Shown here in pieces: positions 50,869 through 64,000 of a DNA stretch of 64,000 bases. The stretch covers positions 290,559 through 354,558 of the forward strand of contig WIDE01000001.1 of NCBI GenBank assembly GCA_015039315.1, given 5' to 3'. The position numbers and the translations under genes were made by a program. The stretch is from Clavulina sp. PMI_390 (Eukaryota; Basidiomycota; Agaricomycetes; Cantharellales; Hydnaceae). Positions within the stretch are counted from its first letter, which is position 1. Every line of letters starts with the position of its first letter. A model generated the notes under the pieces. It was given only the letters and a program-made list of their open reading frames with translations, searched no databases and was not told the origin of the DNA.

Positions 50869-52236
50869 TTAACGTCCTAACTTTTCGCTGATGCGCGCAT
50901 CTGAAAACCTCTCCTCTTTTGGCGTGTGGATTGGAAGGATTGTAGCGTTAGCGTTAGAGCGCGAGTTTTGGATCCAAGTGAAATATAGTGTGCCTGCTGT
51001 GATGATCCCTACGCTTGCTAGGCGATGCCTGGTCAACGACGAAAGAGATAAACCATCAGTAAGAGAGCAAAAGGTCAGGTTTACGATGATCATTCTCACA
51101 TGGTGACAATGTCTCCGAATATGAGGACACCCAGCCCCGTCTGAAGCACGCTTCTAGCTGCCTAATGAGGAAAGCAATTTGAATAAGCATCCCATGACAC
51201 ACTTCTAGTGGTAAGACACTTACCCCTGAGAACATATGAGTAACTGGTGAGGTGACTTTGATGGATAAGAGCCCAGCGAGGGATAGAAACAAGCCAAAGA
51301 CGCCGGTCACGAGTGCTCCTGTGAAGAACACACGAAACTCTCCATTCTCGGCGTTCATCATGAGATCACGTAATTTGGATAGTTCGCCATTCATGAAGAC
51401 AAATGGAAGGAGGAGACAGGAGCACAACAGGTTGTTGTTGTATGCAAGTTGGACGATGGGCACCTTTCGGCTGACTTGCGTCTTGCCCATCACGGCGTGG
51501 ATGGCAGTGAGGAATGATGATGAAATTCCGTAAATTAATCCGGTATTCGCGACGCTCTGGAAGGGGTTCCTCGAGTTGAAGTTTGACGATGGAGAGACAC
51601 CAATCATAAATCCGATGCTGACGATGGCGGCGGCGAGATTGACATTCCTCCGTGGCGCCTTTCTTGTCATGATGGCAGAAACGAAAATCGTGATGGGAAG
51701 AAGAAGCCCTCGCGCAATCTAGGTTAAATGAATGAGTGTATGCCAGCACACCAGAATGATGGAGGACCGTACTTGGAAAAAGGTGGCATCAACATCTCGG
51801 AGGCAAAATGTGTTGAATACGAGACCGCCTATCCCCACAGCATTCACAGGAAAGATGATGCGGGCCTCTTCGAAAGTGAAAGGTTCTGTCCTGAAGCGCT
51901 GAGGATGGAAGACGGCCGCTATGCGGAGAAGGACGACGGCGAGAAGCACTTGGATGAACTACAGGCAACAGTGGATGTGAATTAAGGTTGACAGGCTACA
52001 ATCGCGAACAGGCCGCGAGAAGCACTCACAAGGAGAGAAAATGGAAGGTCTGGGGCCGAGTTGAGAACAGCCTATGATCCAGGGTAGAGATTTAACGCCA
52101 AGCGCGTCCTGGTGGAGTTTGCGTGCAAAATGCATACCTTGTTCACAAAAACCATCACCAGCGCTGCGAACATGTAGAACGCGACGACCCCGGCCACCTC
52201 GAGCCTGGTAGGTGGTTTTTTGTCTTCAAGGGCCAT
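50869..52236 (-). CDS. Nucleotide-sugar/TPT-family transporter
   Basis: About 350 aa in several exons from ATG 52236 (MALEDKKPPTRLEVAG). Successive hydrophobic helices: VVAFYMFAALVMVFVNK, LPFSLLFIQVLLAVVLL, LPITIFVSAIM, VNLAAAIVSIGFMIGV, VFFTGALVTGVFGLFLSLA and VGIITAGTLYFTW. VNK after the first helix and the IKVTSPVTHMFSG region are typical of the drug/metabolite (TPT, SLC35C/E) superfamily of Golgi sugar-nucleotide carriers. GDP-fucose is a candidate cargo because GDP-mannose 4,6-dehydratase lies 3 kb away; this is inference only. A charged C-terminal tail (KEERFSDARISEKLGR) faces the cytosol in relatives. Confidence 0.78.
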
Positions 52237-52489
52237 GGTTTAACGAAAGGAAAACGAGTGTGAGAGGAGATAAACAGAAAAGGAGGGACGAGAAAGGATG
52301 AGGAGAAATGATCCGTGTGACCGGTACCGACAGCAACCGACGTCGGCCCGCATGGCGCCAAGATTGTCCCTCCCTTTTAGCTGTGTTGGAAACCATGGAT
52401 AATTGGTACCGTGAATTACAGCAATAATACAGGATCGACAGGTACACTAGTCTATATATAATAGTGATAAAGATGGGGCAATAGGCAGG

Positions 52490-54956
52490 TCACTTCGACA
52501 AGGGCAATGGCGAGGATGGTGTTGTTGCTCGCTCCATTCGATCCAGAATGCGTCGGAGAGAAGGTCTTTGTTTCTTGCGTGACAACCGTTGGCTGCTGGA
52601 TAGTCGAGTGGATACCTCGCGAGAAAAGGTCCCGGACGAAGTTGGCAACGGCGACGGTGGAAGCGACGACAATGGAAAGGGACAGCCGGGCGACACACGG
52701 TCGATCTTGGCTCGTTTCTGGAAAGAAAGTGTGTTTCGCCCTGGAGAACAAGCCAGCTGATGGTCCGATTCTAATTCGGTGGGGGAATAACTATTTTTGG
52801 ATGATGGCGTGACCAATATTGTCTGGGAGGCAGTCCGCTTACGGGACGACGTCGAGAGCGCAGCAGAATCAATGGGAGGGATGTTCTCTGACTCATCGAG
52901 AGATTGTGAGGATGTGTCTCGGTGACTCGCTACATTGACAAGATTTTCCGACGACGAAAGGGTGCTTCTTTGAGAAGCTGGTTTGCATGTGTCGGCCTGG
53001 GAGCACGGCACTTGTTGTCTTCGCTCCTCTGTTTCCTGAAGGGCATCTGAAGGTAGGTTACCCACGGTAGGCATAGGTGGGGACCAATTGAGTTGTTGGA
53101 GTAGGAGTTGATCAGCAGAGTTCAACTCTGTCGCTGCCTGCATGGCTTGCTTGACAGCATCTCTGTCCAAGCCAGACGCGCCACCCAAGAAAATGGCAAA
53201 GTGCTCCAGCGTGCGAAGCTTCCTTCCTGGTCTGCTCGACCGTACTGCCTTGCCATAGAGCTGACGAAGAATTCCAGTGACCTCTCCCTGCTCGCCATCT
53301 GACCCAGGAGGAGCCAAGTAATTTTCCGCTGTGCTCGTGAAGGGCCCAAAGTCACCATAGTCATCGCTGATGGCAGCTTGTAGAAGCGCAAGCGCTTGGG
53401 AGCTAGCGTGTTGGGTAGCAAGATCGTTCCATATAACGTAACCATTGGCGCGCATGTCCGCATCCACGCGATCTGCGCCACCAGGGGTCATGCAGTCATC
53501 AAACGCATTTGAGATACAGGCCCAGTCTGCGCCGCCAAACTGAGGAAGAACGGTGTTGGGGACCACGCGCTTGGGTCTAAATAATCGCACAAAGTCCTGT
53601 AGTTCGGGAAGTGTGGAATGACGCGATAGTGGGACAATCTGGACGCCGGGGTTTCAGAAGGTGCCGACAAAACACCATAACGAACAACTCACTAGACTCT
53701 TCACGAGCTCTCCCTTCAGGAGCTTCTCGGCGGTTGCACTGCGATATGACTCCCAGGAGTCTCTCGGGCACTCGACAGGATTCACATACACTACCTCACG
53801 ATCTGTAGATGGCACACATTCACAACGAGCGAAACGCTCGCATGCGTGAAACCGTGTCGAGTAGGGGTCGATTGTGGTCACCTCGTCTAGCAGAGGGTCT
53901 GATTTCAGACTGGCGAAGATCCCCTTCTTGTAGCGGTCGACGTGGATCTGCATATGAGAGTTGAGCACAACAGGCACGCACGATGGAGTGGAAGATACTA
54001 GCTTTGACGCCAAATGAACGAGCAATAGTCTTTATAACATCTTCATAGCCCCAGGTCCATGCGTTCAGGAAGAACCGAGTGTGTGGGGGATATAAGGCAA
54101 TGAGCTGAACTAACTCCGCAGCCGCCTCCACCTGTATGGTGGGATAATCAGTGATGATAATAGGTCAGCCACACGGACAACGCACCTTTGAAAGCACCTC
54201 AGCCGTTCCCATGAGACATGCAGTATCGAGATAGATAGCTTCTAGGCTAGGGAATGTATCTGAAACAACATTGTCACTCAGGTGCCGATAGTCCAGCTGA
54301 GAGCCCTGCGCAAGGTATCGGGCGAGATATTTGTTCCTCCTTAATTCGTCTAAAAAGCAAGGTTCGGCCCTCATGTCTCCAGTGTGAAGAACAGCTCCAT
54401 GGGAACCCTCAATAAGATACCTACATGTAACGGTTAATCGATGGAATCCTGTATGAAGCTGTAGCAGAATTACGTACATAACAGACCCAGGACAGTGGTT
54501 AGCATCTATCGCTGTGATAGTTACGCTCTCTGATCCGTTCAGCTGGAATAATTGGGGGGTGTTGAGAGGGATAGGCCGCTATGAATCAAGCTGTGAGAAG
54601 CATTCAGACTCTATTACAAAGGGACCTACCAGCAAGTCTCGCGACGGCATTGATCGTCCTTTTTCGATGAGTAGGTGTGACCAGGGCAGGACCCTTTTGC
54701 CTATTTCTTTCCGGTCATAGGCTATACGATCAACATAGCGCTCTTGGCTGAGAAGCATGTGTTTTGCATCTTCCGAGCACAGCACAGGCTGAGAGAATGA
54801 CGGAGAGTCGAGCCCAGTGATGTGGTCCGCGTGTGTATGCGTCAAGAGGTAAAGATTCACAGTAAAGTCTGGGGCGTCTCGCGGCGTCTGGAACGCGTCC
54901 ACCCGAATGGACGGATATTCAACAATCCGACCATGAAATGGAGTACCAGTTGGCAT
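52490..54956 (-). CDS. Artemis/SNM1-like metallo-beta-lactamase DNA nuclease
   Basis: About 690 aa. It starts at 54956 with PFHGRIVEYPSIRVDAF, an N-terminus seen in Artemis. LLTHTHADHITGL is the HxHxDH metal site; AIDANHCPGSVMY and GAVLHTGDMR supply further ligands; LEAIYLDTACL and the beta-CASP region (RFFLNAWTWGYEDV, VPLSRHST) follow. Such nucleases open hairpins or process ends in non-homologous end joining (Artemis) or interstrand crosslink repair (Pso2/SNM1). No UBZ finger typical of Pso2 precedes the domain, favouring the Artemis type. The C-terminal third is Ser/Thr-rich and probably disordered. It is head to head with GDP-mannose dehydratase across 210 bp. Confidence 0.85.
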
Positions 54957-55166
54957 TTTCTGTTATATAGATTGTTCCAGAAGCATCAAAGTGAATATTA
55001 AGACGCGTTGGAGGTCCCCCAGAGTGGGCGCGCGACCGCTCGTTGTCCCAACCAAACAGGCGACGCTAAGCGGTTCGAGCCGGAGTTGCCATATATATCC
55101 GAGTTTCATTCCGCCCAACCATCCTCTTTTTCTCCAACCTTTTCCCCTCGCACTAACCTCCAATCA
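54957..55166. promoter_or_regulatory. Compact divergent promoter
   Basis: 210 bp between a DNA-repair nuclease and GDP-mannose dehydratase. A TATATAT element at 55091-55097 faces the dehydratase, followed by a C/T-rich leader before its ATG. Confidence 0.5.
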
Positions 55167-56885
<1,719 letters not shown>

Positions 56886-57362
56886 GTGCAGTGGCATTCA
56901 TTCCATGTATACAATATCGCAACACCACAATATCTTCGTTTGTATCGTCCTTGAACAATCAGCCAATACCCATAGTCTCCATATAGCAGTGAGCCTTTTG
57001 GCGTTTCTGTGGGGCTCATGAATGTCGTGACATTTGTCGTTGAATGTGAGCGAACACGTGCAAGTTGATTGAACATGGATCAGAAGCAAACGTCACGGTC
57101 TGAGACACCTCTTTTGTCCGTCGTAATTCACTGGCCGGCGCACTTCTCCGTTGGATTTGCGGTTACGATGATTTGCGTTTGTGGCGTCACAATTTCAATC
57201 CAGGGTCCAGAATCTGAAGATGAGCGCGCGCCACCAAGCACTAAAACCCTTCTTTTGTCGCGTCTTCTTGACTGAGCCTCATCCCTAAACACTCTTCCTC
57301 AATCTACCGGACACTCTTCACCCGCTTCTCCAAACAACAAGTCTGCGTCGCGTGTCTTGAAG
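56886..57362. other. Spacer upstream of the helicase gene
   Basis: About 480 bp. Contains the dehydratase 3' end and helicase promoter. A plus-strand frame at 57069-57275 lacks relatives. No gene supported. Confidence 0.4.
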
Positions 57363-60300
57363 ATGTCCCGCAAACGTAATAAGCACGATACCTCTGCTGT
57401 GGCGTCACTGAGAGGTGTGGCAGCAGACCCTCGTCTTTCGACCCAAAGCTTGAAAGCATCTGGTGGGATTGAAGATGCTGCTTTGTTCTTGAGCCGCCGT
57501 ATCTCCAAAGCTGGAAGTGGTGCCGCTGAAGGGATCCTTCGCGACCTGAGCTCTGCCCCGGACATCCTCGCCTTGTTACTGACGTGTAAGTACCCGTTAT
57601 CTTTTCGTGCATAGGATGTCGATAACTTGAATGACCTCCCTCTGCATCACGCATAGCTCATCGTGACTTCCGTTCATCAATCTTGGCAATGCTCGTCCAT
57701 GACACGAGCTTCCCCGCCACAAAGGAGTCATACATGACCTCGATTCACTCGCTTTTGCTCAAAACTCTCAAGGCATTCTTCAGTGGAGTGAGCCCAACCA
57801 CTGACCTGGATTCAACTCGTTACAGCGAGCAAATGGCATCCATCTCCTCCACTCACCAACACATAATTGAAGTCACGCTGCCTACTACTTCCCCTACCTC
57901 GCCGACTATATCATTAGGTTTTACAATGGAACCCCACCCACGAGTACGAACACCTGCTCTCAGAGCTCTATTGCGCCGTTACTCATACATTGTGCTAGCG
58001 AAAATCGTCCGTATCGACCAAGTCTCTTCCCAAACGCTTCGGACGCCGCAATCGTAACTATCGTCATCGACGCCGCAATTCTGTAAGTATTACCGCGTTC
58101 ATTTCTCAACTTGTTGAGACTTAGCTTCACTGTTTAGTACTACTCGAGTGATGAAGATGAGGATGAGGATGTCGACGAGGATAGGTTCGATGATGAGGGA
58201 AGCCTTTTCTCCGATTCCCAAGGGACAATCGACCCTATCGCGGAGTACTACGAGACTGTCACCGCCCTACTTGATACTCAGCGAAAGTCTCTTGAGGTTA
58301 GTTCGCTATTTTTCAGTGTAGACAAACCAAGTCTGACAGTTTTCCACCTTCTGGTGTAGTATTTCTTCCATGTGGTGCTGCCATCCCCATCTATGGGGAG
58401 GCGTGTTCGTGAAATGGTTCTGAAGGTCATCGAAGCCCCGACGGAAATGGAGCTTCCATACCCCACTACTTCAAATGTGCCAAGCCTCGCTAGTGACGTG
58501 GCAGAAACTGTTCCGCCACCAGATAGCGCAAGTACTAATGGCGTGAATGATTTCTTGGAGTTTCCTCGAATTTCGCCTGGAAAGGCAAAGATCCTCTTCG
58601 ACTCACCTGATGGATGGGGCCCATGGCATCTTTACCTCTCATCAAACGCTATCAAGGATCTGCGAGGATTCTACCGGACAGATAGAGCAACCTATGAGAT
58701 GGTTCAGCAGAAGATGAAACAACTCTCGGACGGCTTTTTCTCAAAATCCAACCAGAAACTATTAGTCGGTGGCCCGAATGACGTCCATTTTTACGAGGCC
58801 AAGCTTTCACGAGACCTTCGGCTGGTCTACCGGGTGGAGCTCAGCTCAGATGAAGAGTTAAAGGTGACTACCTCCGTTCTGTGCCCCATGTATCTGAGCT
58901 CATGCGTCAAATAGCTCGATCGTCAGGTCCTGTTTATCTATGGACTATACACTCACACCCAGCTGGATCGGAAAGATTTCTGGAACCAAGTCGCCCACCA
59001 CAGCCCCCGTAGTGATGTAGAGTATCGGCGAAGGTAAACTTACGCCTTCCGCCTGCGATATTGGGCCTCAACCCACATTCTTCAGGTGTGATGCTCGGGC
59101 ACGCCCAATCAAGGGTGGGACAAATGTGGATAATATGATCCCGCCAATGGAATGGCCCCATGGAGAATATCCTATCACCGTCAAGCCCAGTCTCCCCGGA
59201 GTCTCTGAGGAAGATTTGCTGGATCTTCACAAGATTACATCGCTGGAGAAATTCATTCCCTGGTCGCGAAACGTGTTGGAAAGTGAGTCACCATTGATAG
59301 GCTTTGTTCTCGTCAAAGAGTCGTAACTTTTTCCTTCTTAACCAGCTATCCTTGCTGATGTCGATGCGGTGCATCGATTTGCTGTGAGGTATATAGAAGG
59401 GATTGGTGCAACTTATCAGATCGATTCCTTACCTTTTTTTTCCAGCCCGACTGAAACAGCAATCATCAATCACGACAGCTCATGCTTTGTTGTTGGCCGC
59501 AGTGGCACAGGTCAGTGCAAGAGCCATCAGCAAATTTGGGCAAGAATTTGACATCTCTTTAGGCAAGACAACTACTATGATCTTCAAAATGCTTGGGATC
59601 GAGCTTGCTGTTCGTCAACTCCCTCAGCTTTGGGACGGGCCGCGCCCTCGTCAAATGTTCCTGACCCAATCCCATGTGCTTGCTCGGCGAGTTGAAGATT
59701 ATTATAAGCAGCTGTTTCATGCAGCTCAATTCGTTCAATCGTCGGGCTCATTTATTGCTCGTCTTGAGGAGGATCTTCTCGATATGGACGAGGAAGACGA
59801 TGAGCGGGTTGATCTTCCAAGCAAGTTCTCGCTGCTTGAGGACAAGCATTTCCCCCTGTTTGTAACATTTGATCAGGTATGTGCGTCCGATTCTGCCATT
59901 CTTTCTATTACAGATAGTATATATTCCTGTTCTAGCTGCGGCATATGCTAGAGAGTGACCTGGGTGTGTCGTTTGTTCGACGTAAACTCCCGAAGCGTAG
60001 CACAGTTTCCGTCAAGTTATCTTCTCTTCCAATCAATGATGCCGACGATCTCTTGGTTGGGGCCAGAGTTGATTCTGAGGATTCCATCAAAGAGCTTCGG
60101 AGCTACTTTGTCTCGTTCAGGTAGAGATTCTTCGCCACACTATGCCATTCATGCTCGCTGATCTAGACCTCAATCAGCGTATTCCTGTCCTCCTTCTGGC
60201 CCCACTTTGACCAACGAATCACAAAAGGATTAGGTATGCCTTCTATTTCACTGTACAACGATTTGCCTCATTAGATACCTTGCAGATCCGGCGCTCGTTT

Positions 60301-63300
60301 TTAGCGAGATAATGTGTGTCCCAGGTTTCAGACTCTATCTTCCTGCTCCCTAATTTCTAATCCATATCTGCTGTCTAGGGGTGTGATATCAGGACACGAA
60401 ACTGTCGCCGACTCAGAAATGGGCTATTTGAGCCACGACTCATATATCTCGCTATCCCATCGAGTGAGACTTTTGGCTTTTCACGACCTCCGTATGTGTG
60501 CTGATAGTGTTGTTACAGTCTCATTCGACCTTGTTCCATCATCGCGAGCAGATATATCAGATATTTGAGCGTTATGTCAAACTCAAACAGACGGCTGGGA
60601 TGTATGATACCTCTGATAGGTATGAAATTGCCAACGTTATCAGCCTGTGCTACAAAATCTAGCGACTAACAAGATGTTGGCCAGGACTCACACAATTCTT
60701 CGCGCTTTGAATGACCATCAAGTGGGAAACATTGATTTCTTGTATGTAGATGAAGTCCAGGATCTTCGGATAATCGATACGAAGCGTCAGTAGTCTGTTC
60801 TATCAAAAAACCCTGCTGACTAACCTTGTTTACTCTCCAGTCTTGGGTGAGCTTTGCCCTAATCCACACGGCACATTCTGGGGCGGCGACACTGCCCAGA
60901 CCATTAGCGTTGGAAGCTCTTTCCGTTTTGAGGAACTGAAAACCCTGATGTATCATGCTGAGGTGCGACATATTATTCATCCGACCTGGAATGTAACTCA
61001 AGATCTCGCAGTCACAGCACCGGCATGTCCTAGCTGGACTTCGGCCCGCAATCCACCCCTCGCTTTTCCAGCTTCTGGTTAACTATCGCAGCCATGGCGG
61101 TATTGTTGATTGTGCCGCATCTATTGTGGAGCTCTTGGCATCTAAATTTCCCGGTTCAATCGATCGCCTCCGCCGAGAGACTGCACTGGTGACGGGTCCA
61201 AAGCCGGTCCTATTTCGAAGTGATGTAGTTCCTTTTGAGGAGTTCATGGGTGCCGGGCAGTAAGTGTCGACTATGCTCTCAACTGAGTCGATGAGCTTCA
61301 GTGCTCTAATTGGTCTCTGATAGAGGAGCTCGCCTTGATTTTGGAGCCGACCAAGTGATCCTTGTTCGAGATGAGGAGGCTCGTCATCATTTGCGCAGGC
61401 TATTGGGCGATTCAGGTCTCATTCTCACCCTTCTAGAGAGCAAAGGTGTGCTTCCTCGCCGCTATTACGCTGATCAGCAGAATTCCATCTGACGACTCCG
61501 GAACAGGCCTTGAGTTTGATGACGTACTCCTATACAATTTCTTCACATCATCGCCAGCATCCCTCTCGAAGTGGAGGATTGTGCATACCGAGGTCCGAGA
61601 GGTGGATAAGCACCGGACTGTGGAAGCTGAGCTCAAGCGTCTGTATGTTGCGGTTACACGAGCACGCCACCATTGCTGGATATGGGAGCAGGCAGGATCT
61701 TCCATCCCCATGATCGTGAGTGTATATTTTTAGTAAATTAGAGCAAGGGTAGCCTGACGGAACATTCTATCAGGACTATTGGAATCAAGCAGGCCTAATC
61801 CGCGTTCACAAATCAGATGAGCCTATTCCCAAACTTGCTAGTGAGTTTTTTGGGTATATAAATTAGGATTTTTATGACTCATGAGCTGTTCCAGCCGAGT
61901 CTTCGCCCGAGAGGTGGCGCAAGATTGGAATGGATCTTTTCGCGCGGAAACTGTATATCACTGCTGCCTCTTGTTTTGGCAAAGCTGGGGAAGTTCACGA
62001 ACAGCAAATTTGTTTTGCTTTTGATGCCCGCGAAAAAGCTTCTGATAAAGCCAGCTACCTTGCTGTAGCTGCCAAATTCAAGGAAGTGGCGCTTGTCGAA
62101 TCATCCATGTCGCTGGGCCTCTTCAGGCGTGCTGGAGAATGCTTCCGCGACGGTGGCAATTATGTTTCGGCTGCCGAAGCCTTTGTGTCTGCCCGAGTTT
62201 TCACGGAAGCGGCTCGACTGTATAGGAAGGCTGGCCGATTCATTGAAGCCGTGGATCTGGTGAAGCGCGAATCAGAGGTGGACTCAGACGTGCGAGAGAC
62301 CATCATTGAGGTGGCAAAATTGGAATTTGTTCGCACAAACAACCTCAAGTGAGTAGGCTCCCATCTTCAGCAGAAAACTGGTTTCGCTAAGAGACGTCAC
62401 CAGACAAGCAGCAATTGTTTTCGACAATGATGTTGAGGAACAACTTGAGTATATGGAGACTTACGGGTTCGGTATGGCCAAATCAGCCCTCTATCAGCAA
62501 CTGGGGGATTTCGAGGCCGCCGGGAATGTTCATGAGCAAGCTGGAGAAACGTTACTCGCAGTCAAATGCTTCTTGCGATCTCAGCATCATTCTGTTCGTC
62601 GCAGAGCAATTCCGCAAGTGCTTGAGCGCTTGCGCTCTGTTGCCTTCCATACCGAGTTCCTGATGGACTCTCACGAACTCCTAAACTTGCTACGACCACT
62701 CGATGCTGCCGATTTCGATGATGACGAAAAAGTGCAGGTAATGGCCTCTGAAAGTTTGAAGCTGCTACATTCTAACGACCTCATGAGATAGATGACCATC
62801 TTCCGCGCAATTGCAAAAAAGGATTCCCAACTCCTCAAAGACCTTGCATGGACTCACCGGCAACATCACTTTTATCGAGTGCTTTGTCAGAATCAGGCGC
62901 TCTTCTGCTCGCCCTCATCGCTCGAGAATCTGAAGCTCCCCCAACTCCAGGCGGAACTTGCATTTGTTTCCCATTACACATGGTCCTTGGTCGAGATGAG
63001 TCGTTTCCGCGATAACTTGGCTCACCATCTCCATGCAGCAAGCTTATTTGGAATCCGGGTTTCACCCAACCCTGACCACAAACATCTTTCCGATCACTAT
63101 GTGATTAATCGTCTTTCCTTCCTGGGACGTGCTTATCTTGGTCTGTTGACGCGTCAGGGCCATTATGACTCTGGCGAACCCGAAATCTTGCTTCCAGCCA
63201 TGAAGCTAGATGAGCTGGTTCGCCAAGTGGTGGCTCAAACCGTACGAGCGAACCTGGAAAACTTGCACGAGCAGCTTTTGAAACTTTCCGTCCTCCGACC

Positions 63301-64000
63301 TTGCATCGACTTCCTTGTACGAGGCTTCTGTGGCCGAGTCTATTGTGATCGTGATCATGACGCAATCAGATTGCCAAATTACCCTGATCTCATCATACGC
63401 ACCGTCCTCTGGGTGGTCGAAATCCTCAACAACCTGTTCTATCTCCCGAGTCGTAACGAATATTACGATGCTAACAGGTTGAGGACTATTCGTAATATCT
63501 GGGTCTCGCGATTCTTCCAGGTTCTCCAGCCTCTGAGTCATCAGATGGGTCGCGCATTGGCTCATCGTGAGTTTCCCTCCAAGCCTCACCACATTCTTCA
63601 AGGCTGGGTAGCCACCTCCATTTCTTCATATCAACCATTTCTTCGCAACGACATCGACCGCTTTTTCCTTAGTGACGTTCTCTCGGCCGCCTGGATGGCA
63701 TATATCCTACATGACTCTCAAATCCCACCATACATTCCTACCACATCTACTATTTTCTACCATCGTCAAGACCTTGTTCGTCCAGGCGCTTCCTTTGGAG
63801 TGGTCACTGATTTGTTGTGCGCGTTGGATCGAGAGCGAGGAGGTGAAGGGAGATTATGGAGTGGGGTGTTAGCACTCCGGTAAGCATGCGGTCAATCCTC
63901 CGGTTCCTATACTACATGGAGTCTAACCGGAGCATTAGGCACATCATCGAGTCGGGGATAGATATCGAGCTGCAAGGATTGATCGTGTTCCTTGAGCATG
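57363..64000 (+). CDS. TRANK1-like UvrD-family (SF1) helicase, 3' end outside window
   Basis: A very large multi-exon gene from MSRKRNKHDTSAV, still open at the window end. Order: helical N-terminus; acidic stretch SSDEDEDEDVDEDRF (58140s); AKLSRDLRLVYRVE; RPIKGGTNVDNMIPPMEWP; Walker A GRSGTGKTT split by intron 59511-59562; DEVQD motif II near 60750; GGDTAQTI motif III near 60890; SKG-LEFDDV motif V near 61440-61520; RLYVAVTRARHH motif VI near 61650; then TPR-like Ala-rich repeats (AAGECFRDGGNYVSAAEAF order, 62100-62250). This matches fungal proteins related to TRANK1, with an SF1 helicase core plus repeats. Cellular role unknown. The reading frame between 57788 and 58080 could not be resolved cleanly (see findings). 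Confidence 0.82.

Overview
This 64 kb window is nuclear DNA of a filamentous basidiomycete, most likely an Agaricomycete. The basis is gene density (a gene about every 2.3 kb), many 45-70 nt GT-AG introns, pyrimidine-rich leaders, and lineage-typical proteins (unspecific-peroxygenase family, a DUF6593-like protein, KIC1/Nak1 kinase, long TRANK1-like helicase). I cannot fix the genus. No transposon, virus, CRISPR array or biosynthetic cluster was recognised. Splice models were built by eye from GT/AG junctions and family similarity; several were checked by summing exon lengths to whole codons.

Layout. 1-1821: no recognised gene. 1822-3267: heme-thiolate peroxidase. 4328-7114: KIC1-type kinase. 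7447-11116 (-): AP-3 delta. 11481-12652: alpha/beta hydrolase. 12866-13833 (-): SNF7. 14087-15844: UDP-glucose 4-epimerase. 16181-17372 (-): DHDPS-family aldolase. 17700-18939: MRH-domain membrane receptor. 19250-19827 (-): histone H2A.Z. 20010-21691: polyprenyl diphosphate synthase COQ1. 22690-23549 (-): Ragulator subunit LAMTOR2. 23925-24495: glutaredoxin. 25189-25962 and 26388-27155 (-): tandem thioesterases. 27446-29222: acyl-CoA dehydrogenase. 29319-32022 and 32328-35315 (-): tandem BIRC6-like E2 enzymes. 35557-37477: steryl-ester-hydrolase-like lipase. 37827-38235 (-): ATP synthase subunit e. 38488-42480: beta-COP. 42658-45361 (-): FIP1. 45571-46196 (-): DUF6593-like protein. 46467-46548: intron-containing tRNA-Ala(AGC). 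47033-47377 (-): small repeat protein. 48412-50522 (-): acyltransferase-like protein. 50869-52236 (-): nucleotide-sugar-transporter-like protein. 52490-54956 (-): Artemis/SNM1-like nuclease. 55167-56885: GDP-mannose 4,6-dehydratase. 57363 to the end: TRANK1-like UvrD helicase, cut by the window edge.

There are no operons, but genes often sit head to head over 180-375 bp (H2A.Z/COQ1, SNF7/epimerase, LAMTOR2/glutaredoxin, ATP synthase e/beta-COP, nuclease/GDP-mannose dehydratase), so shared promoters are likely. Membrane-traffic genes recur (AP-3 delta, SNF7, MRH receptor, Ragulator, beta-COP), which may be chance. GDP-mannose dehydratase and the sugar-nucleotide transporter lie 3 kb apart and could both serve fucosylation.

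The most unusual locus is the tandem E2 pair at 29.3-35.3 kb. Each protein joins a cysteine-rich zinc-binding-like module and a BIRC6-like helical region to a C-terminal UBC domain. Their N-termini carry a repeated short motif (acidic run followed by IWAxIQA), and one copy also has a strong candidate SUMO-interaction motif.
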